Assembly: GCA_951799425.1 (NCBI GenBank)
Contig: OX637394.1
Span: forward strand, 28,928,001 to 28,992,000
Source: Ilex aquifolium
Taxonomy: Eukaryota > Streptophyta > Magnoliopsida > Aquifoliales > Aquifoliaceae
Length of the DNA: 64,000 bases
Reading direction: 5' to 3'
A program made the position numbers and the translations under genes. Of the stretch, positions 23,860-36,421 are shown in pieces. Numbering within the stretch: position 1 is the stretch's first letter; every line of letters starts with the position of its first letter. Under the pieces are notes generated by a model. That model had not been told where the DNA came from, did not search any database, and was given only the letters and a program-made list of their open reading frames with translations.

Positions 23860-25166
23860 CGTGGTGAGCAAAAAATAATTTTTTTTATGCACATTAGTAT
23901 TCACAATAAAAGAGGGCTATACACACAAGTTTGAACCAAAAATTCATGGCGTCTCAGGATAAGTCCCTATCCACGCTTTAGGTTGGTATTCTGGGACATT
24001 CCTTACTCGGCCCATGTTTATATTTTAGTCAAAAGAGTTTGTACATAAAAAGATTTTTACACTTTTTACAAAAATTTGGACCCTTGGCTTTCATCCCCAT
24101 AGACACAATTTTGTCAAAAAATAGTCTAATCCGAGTCATCCTTTGTCTCCATGTCATTTGAACCATCAGGGACTCTTCTAATTTCCTATCGCACAAACCG
24201 GTTAAGCAAAGTACCAGAATAGGATGGCGTGCCAGGATAATCCTTACTCTGCCCATTCACTAGACAGTCTAATCGATCGAGTGCGCGACCGAAAATTGGT
24301 TCAGAACACTGATTATATTCTTTCATGTAAAAGACCCCGCCACCTTGTTTACAGGCACCAAGTCTTTTGGCACGACGACGTTTAGCAAATTTGCTTCTGC
24401 CACATAGTGATTTCGCTTGTTGTTCTCGAATTTCGGTCTTTCTTACCAATCTTGCTTTTCTCATGATCACAGTATGCACATCAGATGGAAAAGTGCCTAA
24501 AACTCCCAGACTGAACCAAAATTTTTTAATATCCATGCTTGCTAAGCTTTAAGACACTCTATCTGGTTCTTTAATGTCTGCCAGTCACAAAGACGATTGA
24601 AGCTGACTCATACACTTGATCATCAATTTATACAAAATATGATCGAAAGCAACAACAGCAACAACAACAACAACAACAACAAATTTACGGGCACAAAATA
24701 CACAAGATATGAACTGTAATTTTTGCGGGCACAAAATACACAAGATATAAACTGTAGTTCTCACCCCCCAACCTAAACTGAACATTGTCCCCAATGTTTT
24801 GAATTTACCAGTATATGGAGTTTGGAAATGAGGTTGTAAGGTAGAGATTTGTTTACCTGCCGAAACCTACAAAAAAATTACACAAATTAATCATCTTTCC
24901 GAAGATCTAGGTTTTGGGTAGGATGAAAATCCTTGTGTGTGAGTGCGAACAAGAGTAGAACACCCATGACTAAATACAAGATTAAAACGGAAAGCATGAA
25001 GCAAAGGATTGTGTCTGTGGAGTTTGTGGTTATGGATTTGCAGGGGCTAGGTCTCTTTTGCTGAAAACAGAGAACAACGAAGAAGAAGAAGAAGAAGAGA
25101 AGAAAGGAAGAAGAAGGGCGGGCCAACAGCAGCGGATGGGGAAAAAGGGAAAAATGATTGGAGGCC
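23860..25166 (-). other. Spacer between integrase and third-ORF promoter
   Basis: No recognised protein. A frame at 24536-24186 (116 residues, basic, with a KFAKRRRAKRLG run) is open but not recognised. Simple repeats are (CAA)n at about 24650-24683 and (GAA)n at about 25077-25096. Two near copies of an ACAAAATACACAAGATAT word occur at about 24693 and 24729. Confidence 0.5.
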
Positions 25167-26481
25167 TTATAAAGGTGTCCTCTCAGGATGGGTTGGGTCG
25201 AATTTTTCTTGACCTGACCCTTTTTTTTGTCGGCAAGCGCGAATCTCAGAGGAATATTCTGGATCCATTAAAAGAATGGTTTCCACATTTTTAACAAACT
25301 TTTCCAAGAATGGCTTCAAACGCTGGCCATTGACAGTAAAAATATTACGGTTTGATGGATTTTCCACTTCCACTACTCCATATCCAAAACACGTTTTTGA
25401 CAATGTAAGGCCCAATCCATCTTGATCTCAACTTACCAGGAAAAAAATGGAGCCTTGAATTATATAATAGGACTTTTTGAGATGGTTCAAAAGACTTCCG
25501 CACAATATTTTTGTCATAAAAAAATTTTCATTCTGGACTTAGCAATCTTAGCATTTTCATATGCTTCATTTCTCAACTCTTCCAATTCGTTAATCTGTAG
25601 TTTCCTTGAGAGTCCAGTCTTGTCTAGGTCAAAGTTCATTGCTTTAATGACCCAGTATGCTCTGTGTTCTAATTCCACAGGTAGGTGACAAGGCTTTCCA
25701 TAGACTAATCGATAGGGAGACATGCCTAAAATTGTTTTGAAAGCAGTGCGATAAGCCCAGAGTGCATCAATTAGTCTTAACGACCAATCTTTCCGGTCTG
25801 GGTTTACCATTTTTTCTAAAATTAGTTTGATCTCTCGATTAGCCAATTCTGCATGTCCACTAGTCTGTGGATGATAAGGGGTTTCAATTTTATGAAAAAT
25901 TAAGTACTTTTTCATCAAATTCTAGAAAGGACGATTGCAAAAATGAGCCCCCCATCACTTATGACGGATCTCGGAATTCCAAACCGGGACAAAATATTTT
26001 ATTTTAAAAACTTGATCACTGTGCAGTGATCATTATTTCAGCATGAAATTGCTTCAACCCATTTGGACACATAGTCTACAGCTACTAAAATGTATAGATA
26101 GCCAAAGGAAGGGGGAAATGGTCCCATAAAATCAATGCCCCAATAGTCAAAGATTTCAATTATCAGAATTGGGTTCAAGGGCATCATGTTTCTTTTAGAA
26201 ATACTTCCCAACTTCTGGCATCTATCGCATGTTAGACAAAAGACATGTACATCTTTAAAAAGTGTGGGCCAATAAAATCTACACTGCAAGATTTTTGCAG
26301 CGATTTTCTCTGATGAGAAATGGCCACCACATGCTTCAGAATGACAAAATAATATTACCTGTTTGCTCTCATGCTCGGGGATGCAACATCTTATGATTTG
26401 ATCCTTACAGTACTTAAGTACGTATGGATCCTCCCAAAAGAAATTACGAACCTCCCTCAGAAATTTCTTTCTATCCATCAA
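25167..26481 (-). pseudogene. Integrase of the Athila-like element
   Basis: The zinc-binding N-terminus is readable (HSEACGGHF, then [11 protein letters not shown]), followed by the start of the catalytic core with the first Asp region ([22 protein letters not shown]). A stop at 26038-26040 and a frameshift near 25930 follow; the middle core continues in another frame (25918-25514, [12 protein letters not shown], then WAYRTAF and [10 protein letters not shown]). The C-terminal part (25415-25167) reads GVVEVENPSNRNIF and VNGQRLKPFLEKF. The protein would insert the cDNA into host DNA; this copy is inactive. Confidence 0.85.
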
Positions 26482-26535
26482 TGTAAAGGAAAGAGGAAAT
26501 GTACCAGTAGCATGGAAGTTAGCAATATCAGCGTA

Positions 26536-27000
26536 TCATGGTGTTTCCATGACTGTGAGCAGTTGTCCATCAAGGAAATTTTCATTAATTGGCAGTCCAT
26601 CCTCATGAAATTCATATGTTAACCTGGACAGATGTTCTTCCACCACATTCTCGATACCTTTCTTATCCTTAATGATCAGATCAAACTCTTGGAGCAAGAG
26701 TATCCATCTTAAGAGCCTTGGCTTGACATCCTTTTTTGTGAGCAAAGATTTTAACGTTGCATGGTCAGTGAATACAATAACAGAAGAACCAACAAGATAA
26801 GATCAAAATTTATCCAGAGCAAAAACTACAACAAGCAATTCTTTTTCAGTCGTCGAGTAATTCATTTGAGCATCATTCAAAGTTTTGCTTGCATAGTAAA
26901 TCACATAGGGTTTCTTATCTTTTCTTTGTCCCAACACAGCACCTACATCATAATCACTAGCATCACACATTAATTCAAATGGTAGCGTCCAGTCAGGGGG
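26536..27000 (-). pseudogene. RNase H of the Athila-like element
   Basis: After the stop at 27001-27003 the same frame continues with a LMCDASDYDVGAVLGQ segment, YASKTLNDAQ, the ATEKELL-type helix (here STTEKELLVVVF) and [10 protein letters not shown], so the D-E-D residues are present. Stops at about 26812 and 26536 break it. It degrades the RNA template during cDNA synthesis. Only one RNase H is seen, as usual for Athila. Confidence 0.8.
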
Positions 27001-28287
27001 TTACATTATTGGAGCAGAAATTAACATACCTTTAAGCTTATTGAAAGCTTTCTGACATACTTCACTCCACACAAAAATTACGTCCTGACTCAGGAGATGA
27101 CACATGGGTTTAGCAATGGTACTAAAGTCTTTTATGAATCTCCTATAAAACCCTGCATGTCTTAGGAATGATCGTACATCCTTTATAGTCTTGTGAGCAG
27201 ACAAGTTTCCAATCAGATCTATTTTTGCCTTGTCAACTTTCATGCCTTCAGACGACACAATGTGACCCAAGACAATGCCTTGTGTTACCATGAAATGACA
27301 TTTCTGCCAATTGAGTACTAGACTGGCTTCCTTGCATCTTATTAACACTTTCTCTAGGTTAGTCAGACACAAATCAAACGAGTCACCATATACAGAGAAG
27401 TCATCCATAAACACTTCCAAAAAATTTTCAACCATGTCACTAAACAAGCTTAGCATGCATCTTTGGAATGTTGCAAGAGTATTACAAAGTCCAAAAGTCA
27501 TCCATTTTAATGGAAAGGTGCCAAAGGGGCATGTGAACGTTGTCTTTTCCTGGTCATTTAGTGCTATCTCGATTTGATTGTACCCAAAATACCAATCTAG
27601 GAAGCAATAGAATGCATGTCCTGCAATTCTCTCTAGGACTTGATTAAGAAAGGGAAGAGGGAAATCATCTTTTCTAGTTACCAAATTGAGCTTTCGATAG
27701 TCTATGCACATTCGCCATCTTGTGATGACTCGAGTTGGTACTAGTTCATTGGCATCATTTTTTACTACTGTGACCCCAGACTTTTTGGGCACAACTTGGG
27801 TAGGCCTAACCCACTTGCTATCCGAGATGGGAAAGATTATCCCTGCATCTTATAGCTTAAGCACCTCAGTTCTCACAACTTCCTTCATGTGAGGGTTCAG
27901 TCGCCGCTGCATTTGATGAGAGGGTTTTGAATCATCTTCAAGGTATATAGCATGATTGCAGATTAACGGGCTTATACCTTTCAAGTTAGCGATGGTCCAC
28001 CCAATGGTGCTTTTATGGCATTTGAGAACTTCAATCAACTTAGAATCTTGCAAGTCTGTATGTTTTGATGAAATTACCATTGGGTATGACTCATCCTCTC
28101 CTAAGAATGCATATTTGAGGTCAGATGGGAGCGGCTTTAGCTCAGGCTTTGGTGGCTTGACACTTGGTGGCTTTGTGTCACTTGGTGAGATTTCTTCTAA
28201 TTTGGGTGCCCATGTCCAAACAGTGTGAGCAGGGCAATTCTTTAGGTTTTTATCATCATCTATTGTCTCAGATGTGACATACTCCAA
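27001..28287 (-). pseudogene. Reverse transcriptase and upstream linker of the Athila-like element
   Basis: The linker 28287-27850 precedes a stop, then RT proper runs 27792-27001 without interruption. Fingers (WRMCIDYRKLN), palm (FLDWYFGYNQIEIA) and the catalytic FMDDFSVYGD near 27400-27412 are readable, then connection motifs LSAHKTIKDVRSFLRHAGFY. Two conserved positions look damaged: G-x-S in the usual FLDGYSGYNQ is W-x-F, and the FGLCNAPATF motif reads FGLCNTLATF. So missense decay adds to the stops. Confidence 0.88.
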
Positions 28288-28497
28288 CAGAGAAGTTTCA
28301 GTAGGATTTTTCCAAAATGTGTTATCCAGATGTTCCTGTATCAGAGACTTAATGGAATTTATTTCTCTTAGTTCCTTGTCTTATCCTGGGTGCTTAGCAA
28401 TATTAAAAATATTCAGCTCGAGAGTCATATTCCCAAAAGTTAATTTCATGACACCATTTCTACAATTGATTAGAGCATTTAAAGTCGTTAGGAAGGG

Positions 28498-29007
28498 TCA
28501 ACCAAGAATAACGGGAATTTGATTATCTGAATGCATTGCTGGCTGAGTGTCTAGAATAATGAAGTCAATAGGGAAGACAAAGTTGTCCACTTGGACAAGT
28601 ACATCTTCAACAATGCCCCTAGGAACTTTGATAGATCTGTCTGCCAACTGGAGTGTGACACAAGTGGGTTTGAGTTCACCCATTCCCAACTGCTGGTAGA
28701 CAGAGAATGGGAGCAAATTGACACTAGCTCCAAGATCTAACAGTGCTTGTTCTATACTGAAGTTTCCAATGACACATGCCACAGTTGGAAACCCCGGATC
28801 CTTGTAGTTTGGAGGGGTTTTGTGTTGAAGTAAGGCACTAACTTGTTCCACCAAGAAAGCTTTTTTTTGGACATTATGGCTTCTTTTGACAGTGCACAAG
28901 TCTTTCAGAAACATGGCATAGGACGAAACCTGTTTGATTGCATCCAGAAGTGGGATATTGATATTTACTTGCTTGAAAAGCTCGTAAATTTCCGCTTGGT
29001 TATTCAA
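28498..29007 (-). pseudogene. Protease region of the Athila-like element
   Basis: The frame holds the retropepsin core: LLDLGASVNLLPFSVYQQLG near 28780-28720, with D-L-G-A as catalytic motif (usual for Athila), and the closing IILDTQPAM...IPVILG. It ends in a stop where an ILGRPFL-type motif would continue. Upstream residues (KDLCTVKR, VEQVSALLQHKTPPNYKDPG) are also typical. Confidence 0.82.
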
Positions 29008-29028
29008 CTTCTGTACAACTTTGAGTCT

Positions 29029-30700
29029 CTAGGGAAAATGAGCGGGAATCGGACACAAAGGTTCTTTTTCCTTTGATGATTCTGGGTCCTGTTCAATCAC
29101 AGGTTCAGGCTCAACTGGTTCAGTACATAGAATTAACTCAGGTCTTGGCCTTGGAATCAACATGTTTCTGATTGTTTTGTCAATCACCTTGCCACTTCTC
29201 AGTGTAGTGATGACTTGGTCTTGGGCTTGGTCTTGTGGTGTTTCCATGATTGAAGGATTTCCCACATGAAATTGGCTTTGTGGAGGTTTTGGTTGGGCAG
29301 GAAACTTGCCTTTCTCGTGTGTGTTCATGGATTGGGTCAAATTTTGGATGTGGCTTTTGATATCCTTGAAAGACTGGGTGGTATGTGCTTTGAAATCGAT
29401 GAAATCCTGCGTAGAATGGGTGTTGTAGTTCATTTGAGTTTGCATGAACTGGTTCAGTGTGTCCTCAAGGCTCCTCTTGTGCGGTGGTTGGTATGGTTGA
29501 TATGCGGGAGGTCCTTGAGGTGGTGGTTGTGAACCTTGTGGTTGGTTCATGGGAGTTGGTTGTGTGTTTCTCCAACTGAAGTTCGAGTGATTCCGCCACC
29601 CTGGATTGTATGTTTCAGAATATGGGTTGGAGTAAGGCTTGTTGAAGTTGGAGATTGTATTTGTTTGTTCCAACAAAACCTCCTTGAATGCCGGAATGGT
29701 AGGACACTCCCCAGTAGGGTGTCCTGTTAGTGCACAAATCCCACACACTTGTTCTGTGCGAGGGCCAATATCAACTTGATGAACCTTTTTCATCTCTAAA
29801 GCTTTAAGCTTTCGAGACAGAGTGGACATTTTTTGCTCTTAGGTCATCATCTTCTTTCAAGACATACTTACCCCCTTGGAAAGTAGATGGTCTGGCTTCA
29901 ACAGTGGTAGAAGAGGCTGAGTCCCACATCTGAGAACTATCATATATGGTGTCAAAAAAAATGAATGCCTCCTCCGGACTTTTTCCCATAAATTCTCCTT
30001 GGGACATCATTTTGACAAACTGACGTAGTCTAGAGGGCAAGGAGTCATAGAAAAATCCTACCTAAGTCCAATTCTCAAAAGTATGGTGTGGGCAGGATTG
30101 GAGCAGATCTTTGAATCTCTCCTAACTTTGGTAAGAGGTTTCTCCTTCTTTGACCGAAAAATTCATGATTTGTCTTTTGAGTGCATTAGTGCGGTGTAGA
30201 GGAAAAAACTTTCTGAAAAATTCATTATGTAATGCCTGCTAGTCAGGTATTGAAAGAGATTTTAAAGAATTTAACCATTGTTTAGCTTTGTCCTTCACAG
30301 AGAAAGGAAAAAGTTTCATCTTGGCCAGTTCAGAATTATCTTGAAATATTCCACATACTTCCTCAAAATCTTTTATGTGCAGATACGGATTTTCAGATTC
30401 GAGTTCATGAAATTGAGGTAGTAGTTGCACTATCCCCGCCTTTACGTTAAAGAGTGGTGCATTTGCAAGAAAGATAAAATAAGAGGGGACACTATTTCTT
30501 GTGGGATGTAATTAATCCCGCAAAGTTCGAATGTTAGGCACTTTCCCCTCTCTCACAGGGACTTTTCCTTGTCTCTCATTATTTGTCATACTATTTTCAC
30601 ATGAGTCTGCTACTGATCTAGGTGAAGATGGTTCAGGCTGATTCACATACCCAAAGGATTCTGCGGGCAAATTTTGATAGTGAGGAGCGTCCTCAGACAT
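29029..30700 (-). pseudogene. gag of the Athila-like element
   Basis: The N-terminus starts MSEDAPHYQNL at 30700. A stop lies at 30512-30514, after which the same frame holds the capsid-like part: PYLHIKDFEEVCGIF, FPFSVKDKAKQWLNSL, a stop at about 30236-30238, then RTNALKRQIMNF and GKSPEEAFIFFDTI. A frameshift near 29825 leads to the nucleocapsid zinc knuckle C-x2-C-x4-H-x4-C (29745-29701) and a glutamine/proline-rich tail with many PPQGPP-type words. Gag would coat the element RNA in the cytoplasm. Confidence 0.83.
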
Positions 30701-30782
30701 AAAATAAAATTATCCACAGTAAATCAAAAATATATACAAAAAGGAAGGTCTTTTTACCTTTTACCTTAAAACACCTTTTATG

Positions 30783-30802
30783 GTTCCCTGGCAACGGCGC
30801 CA
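30783..30802 (-). other. Primer-binding site, tRNA-Asp type
   Basis: The plus strand reads GTTCCCTGGCAACGGCGCCA, which matches the 3' end of plant tRNA-Asp(GUC) (GATCCCCGGCAACGGCGCCA, from memory) at 18 of 20 positions. It lies 6 bp inside the 5' LTR border at 30809. tRNA-Asp priming is known for Athila elements. Confidence 0.85.
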
Positions 30803-30808
30803 AAAACT

Positions 30809-32664
30809 TGACTTGATCCGAAATATGTACACCCAAGTGCAGACGGTCAAGCTGTAGTAATAATCCGGTTTAAGTCCAGAGTTGAATCCACAGGGAACTA
30901 TTTTTGGTGTTTCAAGGTAAGCAGTGGTGGAGACCGAATGGTTGTAACCCTTGAGATTTGAAGTTGTGTGGTATATGGGATTTCCTGGACAAAATATAGG
31001 ATTCTTTCCAAGAGGGTTTTCTAGACAAAATATAAGATAAGCTCAAATGTAAAAAGTCATTCTTCAGTTCGAGGATCTGGACATGTAATTAATCATCCGG
31101 TTTGTTATACTTATGCTTGATAACTCAATTAACCCCTGTGTCAACAACAAGTTAATCGAAAGATAAAGGTGGATTGTAAGAATTAAGAGCATGGTTCCGA
31201 TGTCTTTTTAGAAGTTTACAAGAATTTTCTGTGCCGAGACTCAACCCGTCTACAAATAAGCAAGTGTTTCTACAAGGCATCCAACCATGACATTAATATT
31301 TCATTTCCATTCTTTAATTGAAGCACGATAATGGTGAAGATCGAAGGGTAGTCATTAAGATCTAGCCGGGGTACTTGCCTTGAACCGATGAGTCTTTCTA
31401 TGCAAGAGTTATCTAAGTTATAGAAAGTACTCACGGTTATACAAAGTACCTTAGCTTTGCTAGATGCAGTCAATCATTCAATAATCAAGTGAAATATAAA
31501 ACATTAAGCATAAACAAAATGTACAGATATAACTTCCGGATGATTTATACATGTCCATTATCTCTTACTAAAGATTAAATGAGAAACTACTCACTCTTCA
31601 TGGCTTTGGTAAAGATAGAAAAGTGAGTGATGCTCATCCCTCCAAGTAGAGGAGTTACAAAGTAAAACACAATAAGCAAGGAGCCGATCTTCGACGAAGA
31701 ATAAGTGAATCACGTTCCACCCTTCACGGCTTTGGCAAAGCTCTAGGAAAGTGGAAGAGTTTCACTCCTCTAAGGGAAGAAAGAAGCTCAAGCAATGGAA
31801 GTGAATGAAACAAATATTGAAAGTAGAATAAAGCTAGTCAATTTTAGAGGGTTTCCTCCTCTACCAAAAGATGATATATCTCCCTCTATGCAAGTTATTG
31901 AAAGCCTAAGTCTAAGGCTAATTCTATAACAAGCTAAGAAATGTTAGTCTAGTGCCAATCCCACTCTCCCTTACAAGTTCCCACAATGGGAGTATTTATA
32001 GGAAAAGAGGAGGCGCAAGGTAGTGTGGAGGAAGTACAAGGCCTTCAAAGTCCAAGTGAAAGTCCCAATGTTCGGAGAGAAAATCAACTACTCTGCAACC
32101 TGTCTGGGGATAACGTTCGAATGTTGTCTAACGTTCGAACGTTGCTTGATGGGCGTTCAAACGTTTTCTAGAGTTCGAACGTTGATTCTGTCTTTGCTTG
32201 ATGGGCGTTCGAACTCCAGATGGGGTCTGATCTTCCCACTCAAGTGGCCTGTGGTCTTCTGTGAAATCTATTTCCACACTCTATGCACAACTTGACGCTT
32301 TGCACTCAGCATCCTGGTCCTCAAATAATTAAAGGGGACGTTCGAACGTGAGTTGACATTCAAACGTGGTACTCAAGTACCTCAGTGTTTTCCTTCTTGG
32401 CTGCAACATGCCATGTCTCAGCATCCTAGTCCTCAATTAATTCGAAGGAGACGTTCGAACGTTAGTTGGCGTTCGAACGTGGTTTCTTTGTTCCAAGCTT
32501 CTCCAATTTTGCTCCAAGGCATGATGGTGTTGCATGAAAGTTTGATATTCATTGTCTTTGGACCTTTGTTCAATTTATGTCCTGAAATGTCATCATTTAA
32601 ACTCCATCAAAGTATAATTAGTCTTAAAAATGCATAGTAATATGCTAATTTTAACTACTAATCA
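30809..32664 (-). repeat. 5' LTR of the Athila-like element
   Basis: Its 1856 bp begin (plus strand) TGACTTGATCC and end AACTACTAATCA, directly followed by the TSD GCACT at 32665-32669. The minus-strand order is U3 with the palindrome array, TATA box at 32000-31993, then R/U5 with conserved words. Confidence 0.92.
31993..32477 (-). promoter_or_regulatory. LTR promoter: TATA box and TTCGAA palindrome-pair array
   Basis: The minus-strand TATAAATA is at 32000-31993. Palindrome cores lie upstream at 32116, 32134, 32156 (TTCAAA), 32174, 32208, 32341, 32359 (TTCAAA), 32454 and 32472. The four complete pairs are each spaced 18 bp core to core. This is the promoter copy that would drive the element RNA. 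Binding of a dimeric factor is inferred. Confidence 0.6.
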
Positions 32665-33031
32665 GCACTCATCATCCTGGTCCTCAATAATGCAGGACAA
32701 CGTTCGAACGTGGATTGGCGTTTGAATGTTGTACTCAAGTACTTCTGTGTTTTCCTTCTTTGTTGCAACACACCATGCATAAGCACTTCAACAGTCTGAT
32801 CTTCAATAATTCAAGAGAACGTTCGAACGTTGATTGGCATTCGAACGTTCTTGCCTTGGTCCATGTTTCTCCAATTTTGCTCTAGAACATGCTGCTTTTG
32901 CACGAAAGTTTAATATTCATTGCCCTTGGACCTTTGTACAATTTATGTCCTGAAATGTCGTCATTTAAACTCCATCAAAGTATAATTAGTCCCAAAAGGC
33001 ATAGTAGTATTCTAATTTTAACTACTAATCA
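32665..33031 (-). repeat. Host LTR, right part
   Basis: It starts with the duplicated GCACT and continues the LTR interrupted at 18616: palindrome pairs at 32703/32721 and 32822/32840 (18 bp apart), then the family's terminal sequence ending AACTACTAATCA at 33031. Together with 17865-18616 it makes one older LTR, 5'-truncated on the plus strand. Confidence 0.87.
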
Positions 33032-36000
33032 GTTATCTTTAAAAATAGAAAACGCAAAAAACATATATCAACCTCTTGTACATATCTTATTATTATTAAG
33101 AAACACATGAATTTAAATAAAACACGACTCAATTCATTTATCAAATTCAATATCACACCCCAATTCTAGCGTAACAAAACATTTATCAACTACTGCAACA
33201 ACATAATAAATCAACAATAGAATAAAGTTCAACTTTATCCATCTCTGCATATATCAAATCCAACCCTCAATTCCAAACACACACATTTAATTAACATTCA
33301 TATCAGCTCCCATATAAAAATTGCTACAACAAAAGTCTCAAATCCAAACATAACTAAAAAAAATCAAGATGATTGGTTCAATTGATCTTGTACTTGTGCC
33401 TAAGGAGGCTGAGCAACAAAAAACAAAACAATTAGCAAAAATTAGAAATTCATTGCACAAAAAAAAAAAACCCTCAATATATTTTTTAAAAAATTAGCCA
33501 AAATTTCTCCTAAAATTGGCCCTCAGAAAAATTTCAACCTGTATACACAATTTATTTTCATAACCAAAAAGGCTACTAAAGGTCTCACTATTACATAGTT
33601 TTGCCTAACACAACCATTTACCAACTAACACAGCTACGTAAATGAATTCTATATCAACATATGAATTCATTCCATAAACAAAATATTCATGTTGCATGCA
33701 CCCAAGAATACTCAATGTTTAAATGCTCTATGCAATTAACAATTAACAAAATAAAGAAGATAAAAGCAGTGCATATAACTCTACCTAGCCTAATCTCTTA
33801 ACTACCATATGTGAGTAAACTTTGAGCATGAACTATACAAACGCTAAGAGCAAGCATAAAATGATTTCAAACAAATTCACGGCGATCACCAAATGTATAA
33901 GCAGATCTTAGGTAGCACAGAAAGAGAAAGAGAAAGAGATCTCATCTCAACAGTTTACACATTGCTTTTAAACACCTTACACTGTTAAACACCAAAGTAC
34001 CTTATACACTGTTGTTGGGCTTTTTTTTAACTCATACAAAAAAGATAAATAATTAATCACTTGTTTTTTAATGTAGAAGAACACCTTTGACAAATTACCA
34101 GTCATCTTGATGTTATTGTCTTTCTTAATCTAAGCCAGAGACAACAACTTGATGTTGCAATTTAGATGCATCCATAGTTGAAACCTCTACCAAAGAATCC
34201 TACAATGGAAGAAAAGTAGGTGAGATGTTATAGAAATGAGATAAAAGATGAGATTTCTTCACTCTAATAAATGGACTTTTTTTCTTCACTCTGACATTTC
34301 ATCGACCACCTAGAACGCAAGGCATTAGTTTCTGAATTTAGCCTTTATCAAGGGCCATTTTTCTTCTCTTTGACATTTTGTCAACCACGTAGTATGCATA
34401 AAAGGTAAAAGGTGGAGGCGTTAATATCAAGGACTTGAACATTTGATAACTAATGACGACAAACTCAAGAAAGTAGTCATGAGGAGATCAATCAATACCT
34501 TTCTCCAATATTATCCATTCTTCACCACCACTAATAATGAAAACCACATAATAATGAAATGTGTTCTATGAAAATAAAATCACCATTCTAATTTTTTGAA
34601 AATAAAAAAACTATGAAAATAAAAATTCGAAACCTTTGAATGCACACACTTTAGAGGTTTCAGTAAATGAGTTTATGACAGCAAAGCTATGAAAAATCCT
34701 AAAAAAAGACTAACATCTCAATAAATTAGTATAGAGAAGAGCAAAGTCTCACCAATAAGCCCCTAAACTTTCTCTTTCATTTAGTTTTCTTGGGCATCAC
34801 TTAGCTGAAATCACAAAATTCAAATAGAACCACAAAAAGAGAAGATTATGTTCACTCTTTTGCAAACATCTGAAAATCCACAAAATATAAACAAAAAAAT
34901 AAAACCCAAAACATCAAGAAAAGTGAATACCCCAATATGGGCAATCTTGGATGTTCCATAGCTCTATGGGATAGGTAAAGTGCGCGTTTGCGCAAATATA
35001 TATGTGTGTATTGTGTGGGTGCTAGTACCGAAGGGGGAGGGAATGAGAACTTTGGCACAAAATCAATTACCTTAGTGAATTTGAAGTTATGAGAACCCCT
35101 CTATTTTCGTCTCTCGAACATTTTCTTGAACATCTAACATGGATCAAGAAAGAGAGAGTGTTGGAGAAATGAAGAAAAATCCAAATACAATACAATAAAC
35201 AATGAAACAAAACCATAAGTAAAACATATCCACTAACCAAACAACTAATAAAAATTATACACAATAGATATCGTTGAAACATAGAATTACAAAACAATTA
35301 GAGCAGATAAATCATTGTTCATTAGAGAAAATAAAATCTTGCAAATATTCAAAGGGAAAAAAAAAAAACAGTACTTTGATGTGGATGTGAAAGCTTCATT
35401 AATCAAGAAAGTTAGGAGTTCAACTCAATGCATATATAGCAAAAATCTCATGTTCTGATTGTGTCATGGTCACATTATAAGTTTCTCCAATAAAATGATG
35501 GAAAACAAATTCAAAACTTGCAATGGAACCATTCCCCAATCTATTGATACAACCATGAAAAATTTTGCTCATATAAAAAACCAATAAAAACATGAAGAAT
35601 TATATCATAAAGTACACGAGTTCTCAAATTTAAAGAAATTCACGCTCTTCTACCAAAGAAATGCACAAATTGTGTGACCATGAAAACACACTAAAATAAG
35701 TCGAACACATCAAAGCAAATTAACCCCCAATTTTTTCGATCCACCTTCCTTTCACCTAATTCATGCATGTGCGATACATGAAAAGCATAATGTTATATAT
35801 CAAAGAAACTAATCTAACATCAAAGCTCCAAGTAATTTAACATTAGGCCTTCTATATGTATAATAAAACATGTTTTCAACAACCAATCAAACCAAGGCTT
35901 TTTCCATTAGTCCCAAGCATTGCACAACCAAAACACATCAAAATACCAAAACCAAGCAAAACCTAGAGATTGGGATAATATTTTTCTCAATCATGTCAAC

Positions 36001-36383
36001 AAACACGTCATGCGCGGTGTGTGTATGTGTGCTGAGAGTTTGCTTATGTGTTGGGTGTGCGTGTAACCAATGCTGTGGGTATGTGCATATTCTCTATGTG
36101 TGGGTGTGTTTGATGAGTTGTAGAGGAGATAAAGAGGAAGATAAAGAGAAGAGAAGAGAAGAGGGGGAAGAGAAAGGGATGTGTGTGGGCATGAGAGAAG
36201 TGGAAGAGAAAGAAAAGAAGTGGAGAGAAGGAGACTAACCGGATTTGTCGAGTTTTCGGAGTGTGTGTGTGTTTGTGGGGTGGATTGCGTAGACGGGGAA
36301 GAAGGGGGGTGGGTTGTGTCTGTGCGTGTGAGAGAGAGAGAGGAGGAAGAAAGGGAGAGCTGGGTGGGGGGCTTGTTTAGAAT

Positions 36384-36421
<38 letters not shown>

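Larger units (their letters stand above)
18617..32664 (-). mobile_element. Athila-like Ty3/gypsy retrotransposon, full length, minus strand
   Basis: The element is 14,048 bp with long LTRs (1870 and 1856 bp), TG...CA ends, a 5-bp TSD GCACT (18612-18616 and 32665-32669), a primer site matching tRNA-Asp at 18 of 20 bases, and a G-rich polypurine tract beside the 3' LTR. Read on the minus strand the order is gag, protease, RT, RNase H, integrase, spacer with an internal promoter-like block, third ORF, 3' noncoding region. RT wording (KNDANELVPTRV, FPLPFLNQVLERIAGH, MDDFSVYGDSFD) is that of plant Athila elements. Pol stays in one frame from 29829 to 26038 but with several stops, and frameshifts lie near 29825 and 25930. 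It cannot make its own proteins now. Confidence 0.9.

Noticed and set aside
35870..36399. Plus-strand frames of 122 and 72 codons rich in Cys/Val/Glu/Arg
   Set aside because: They arise from GT and GA microsatellites and show no domain.
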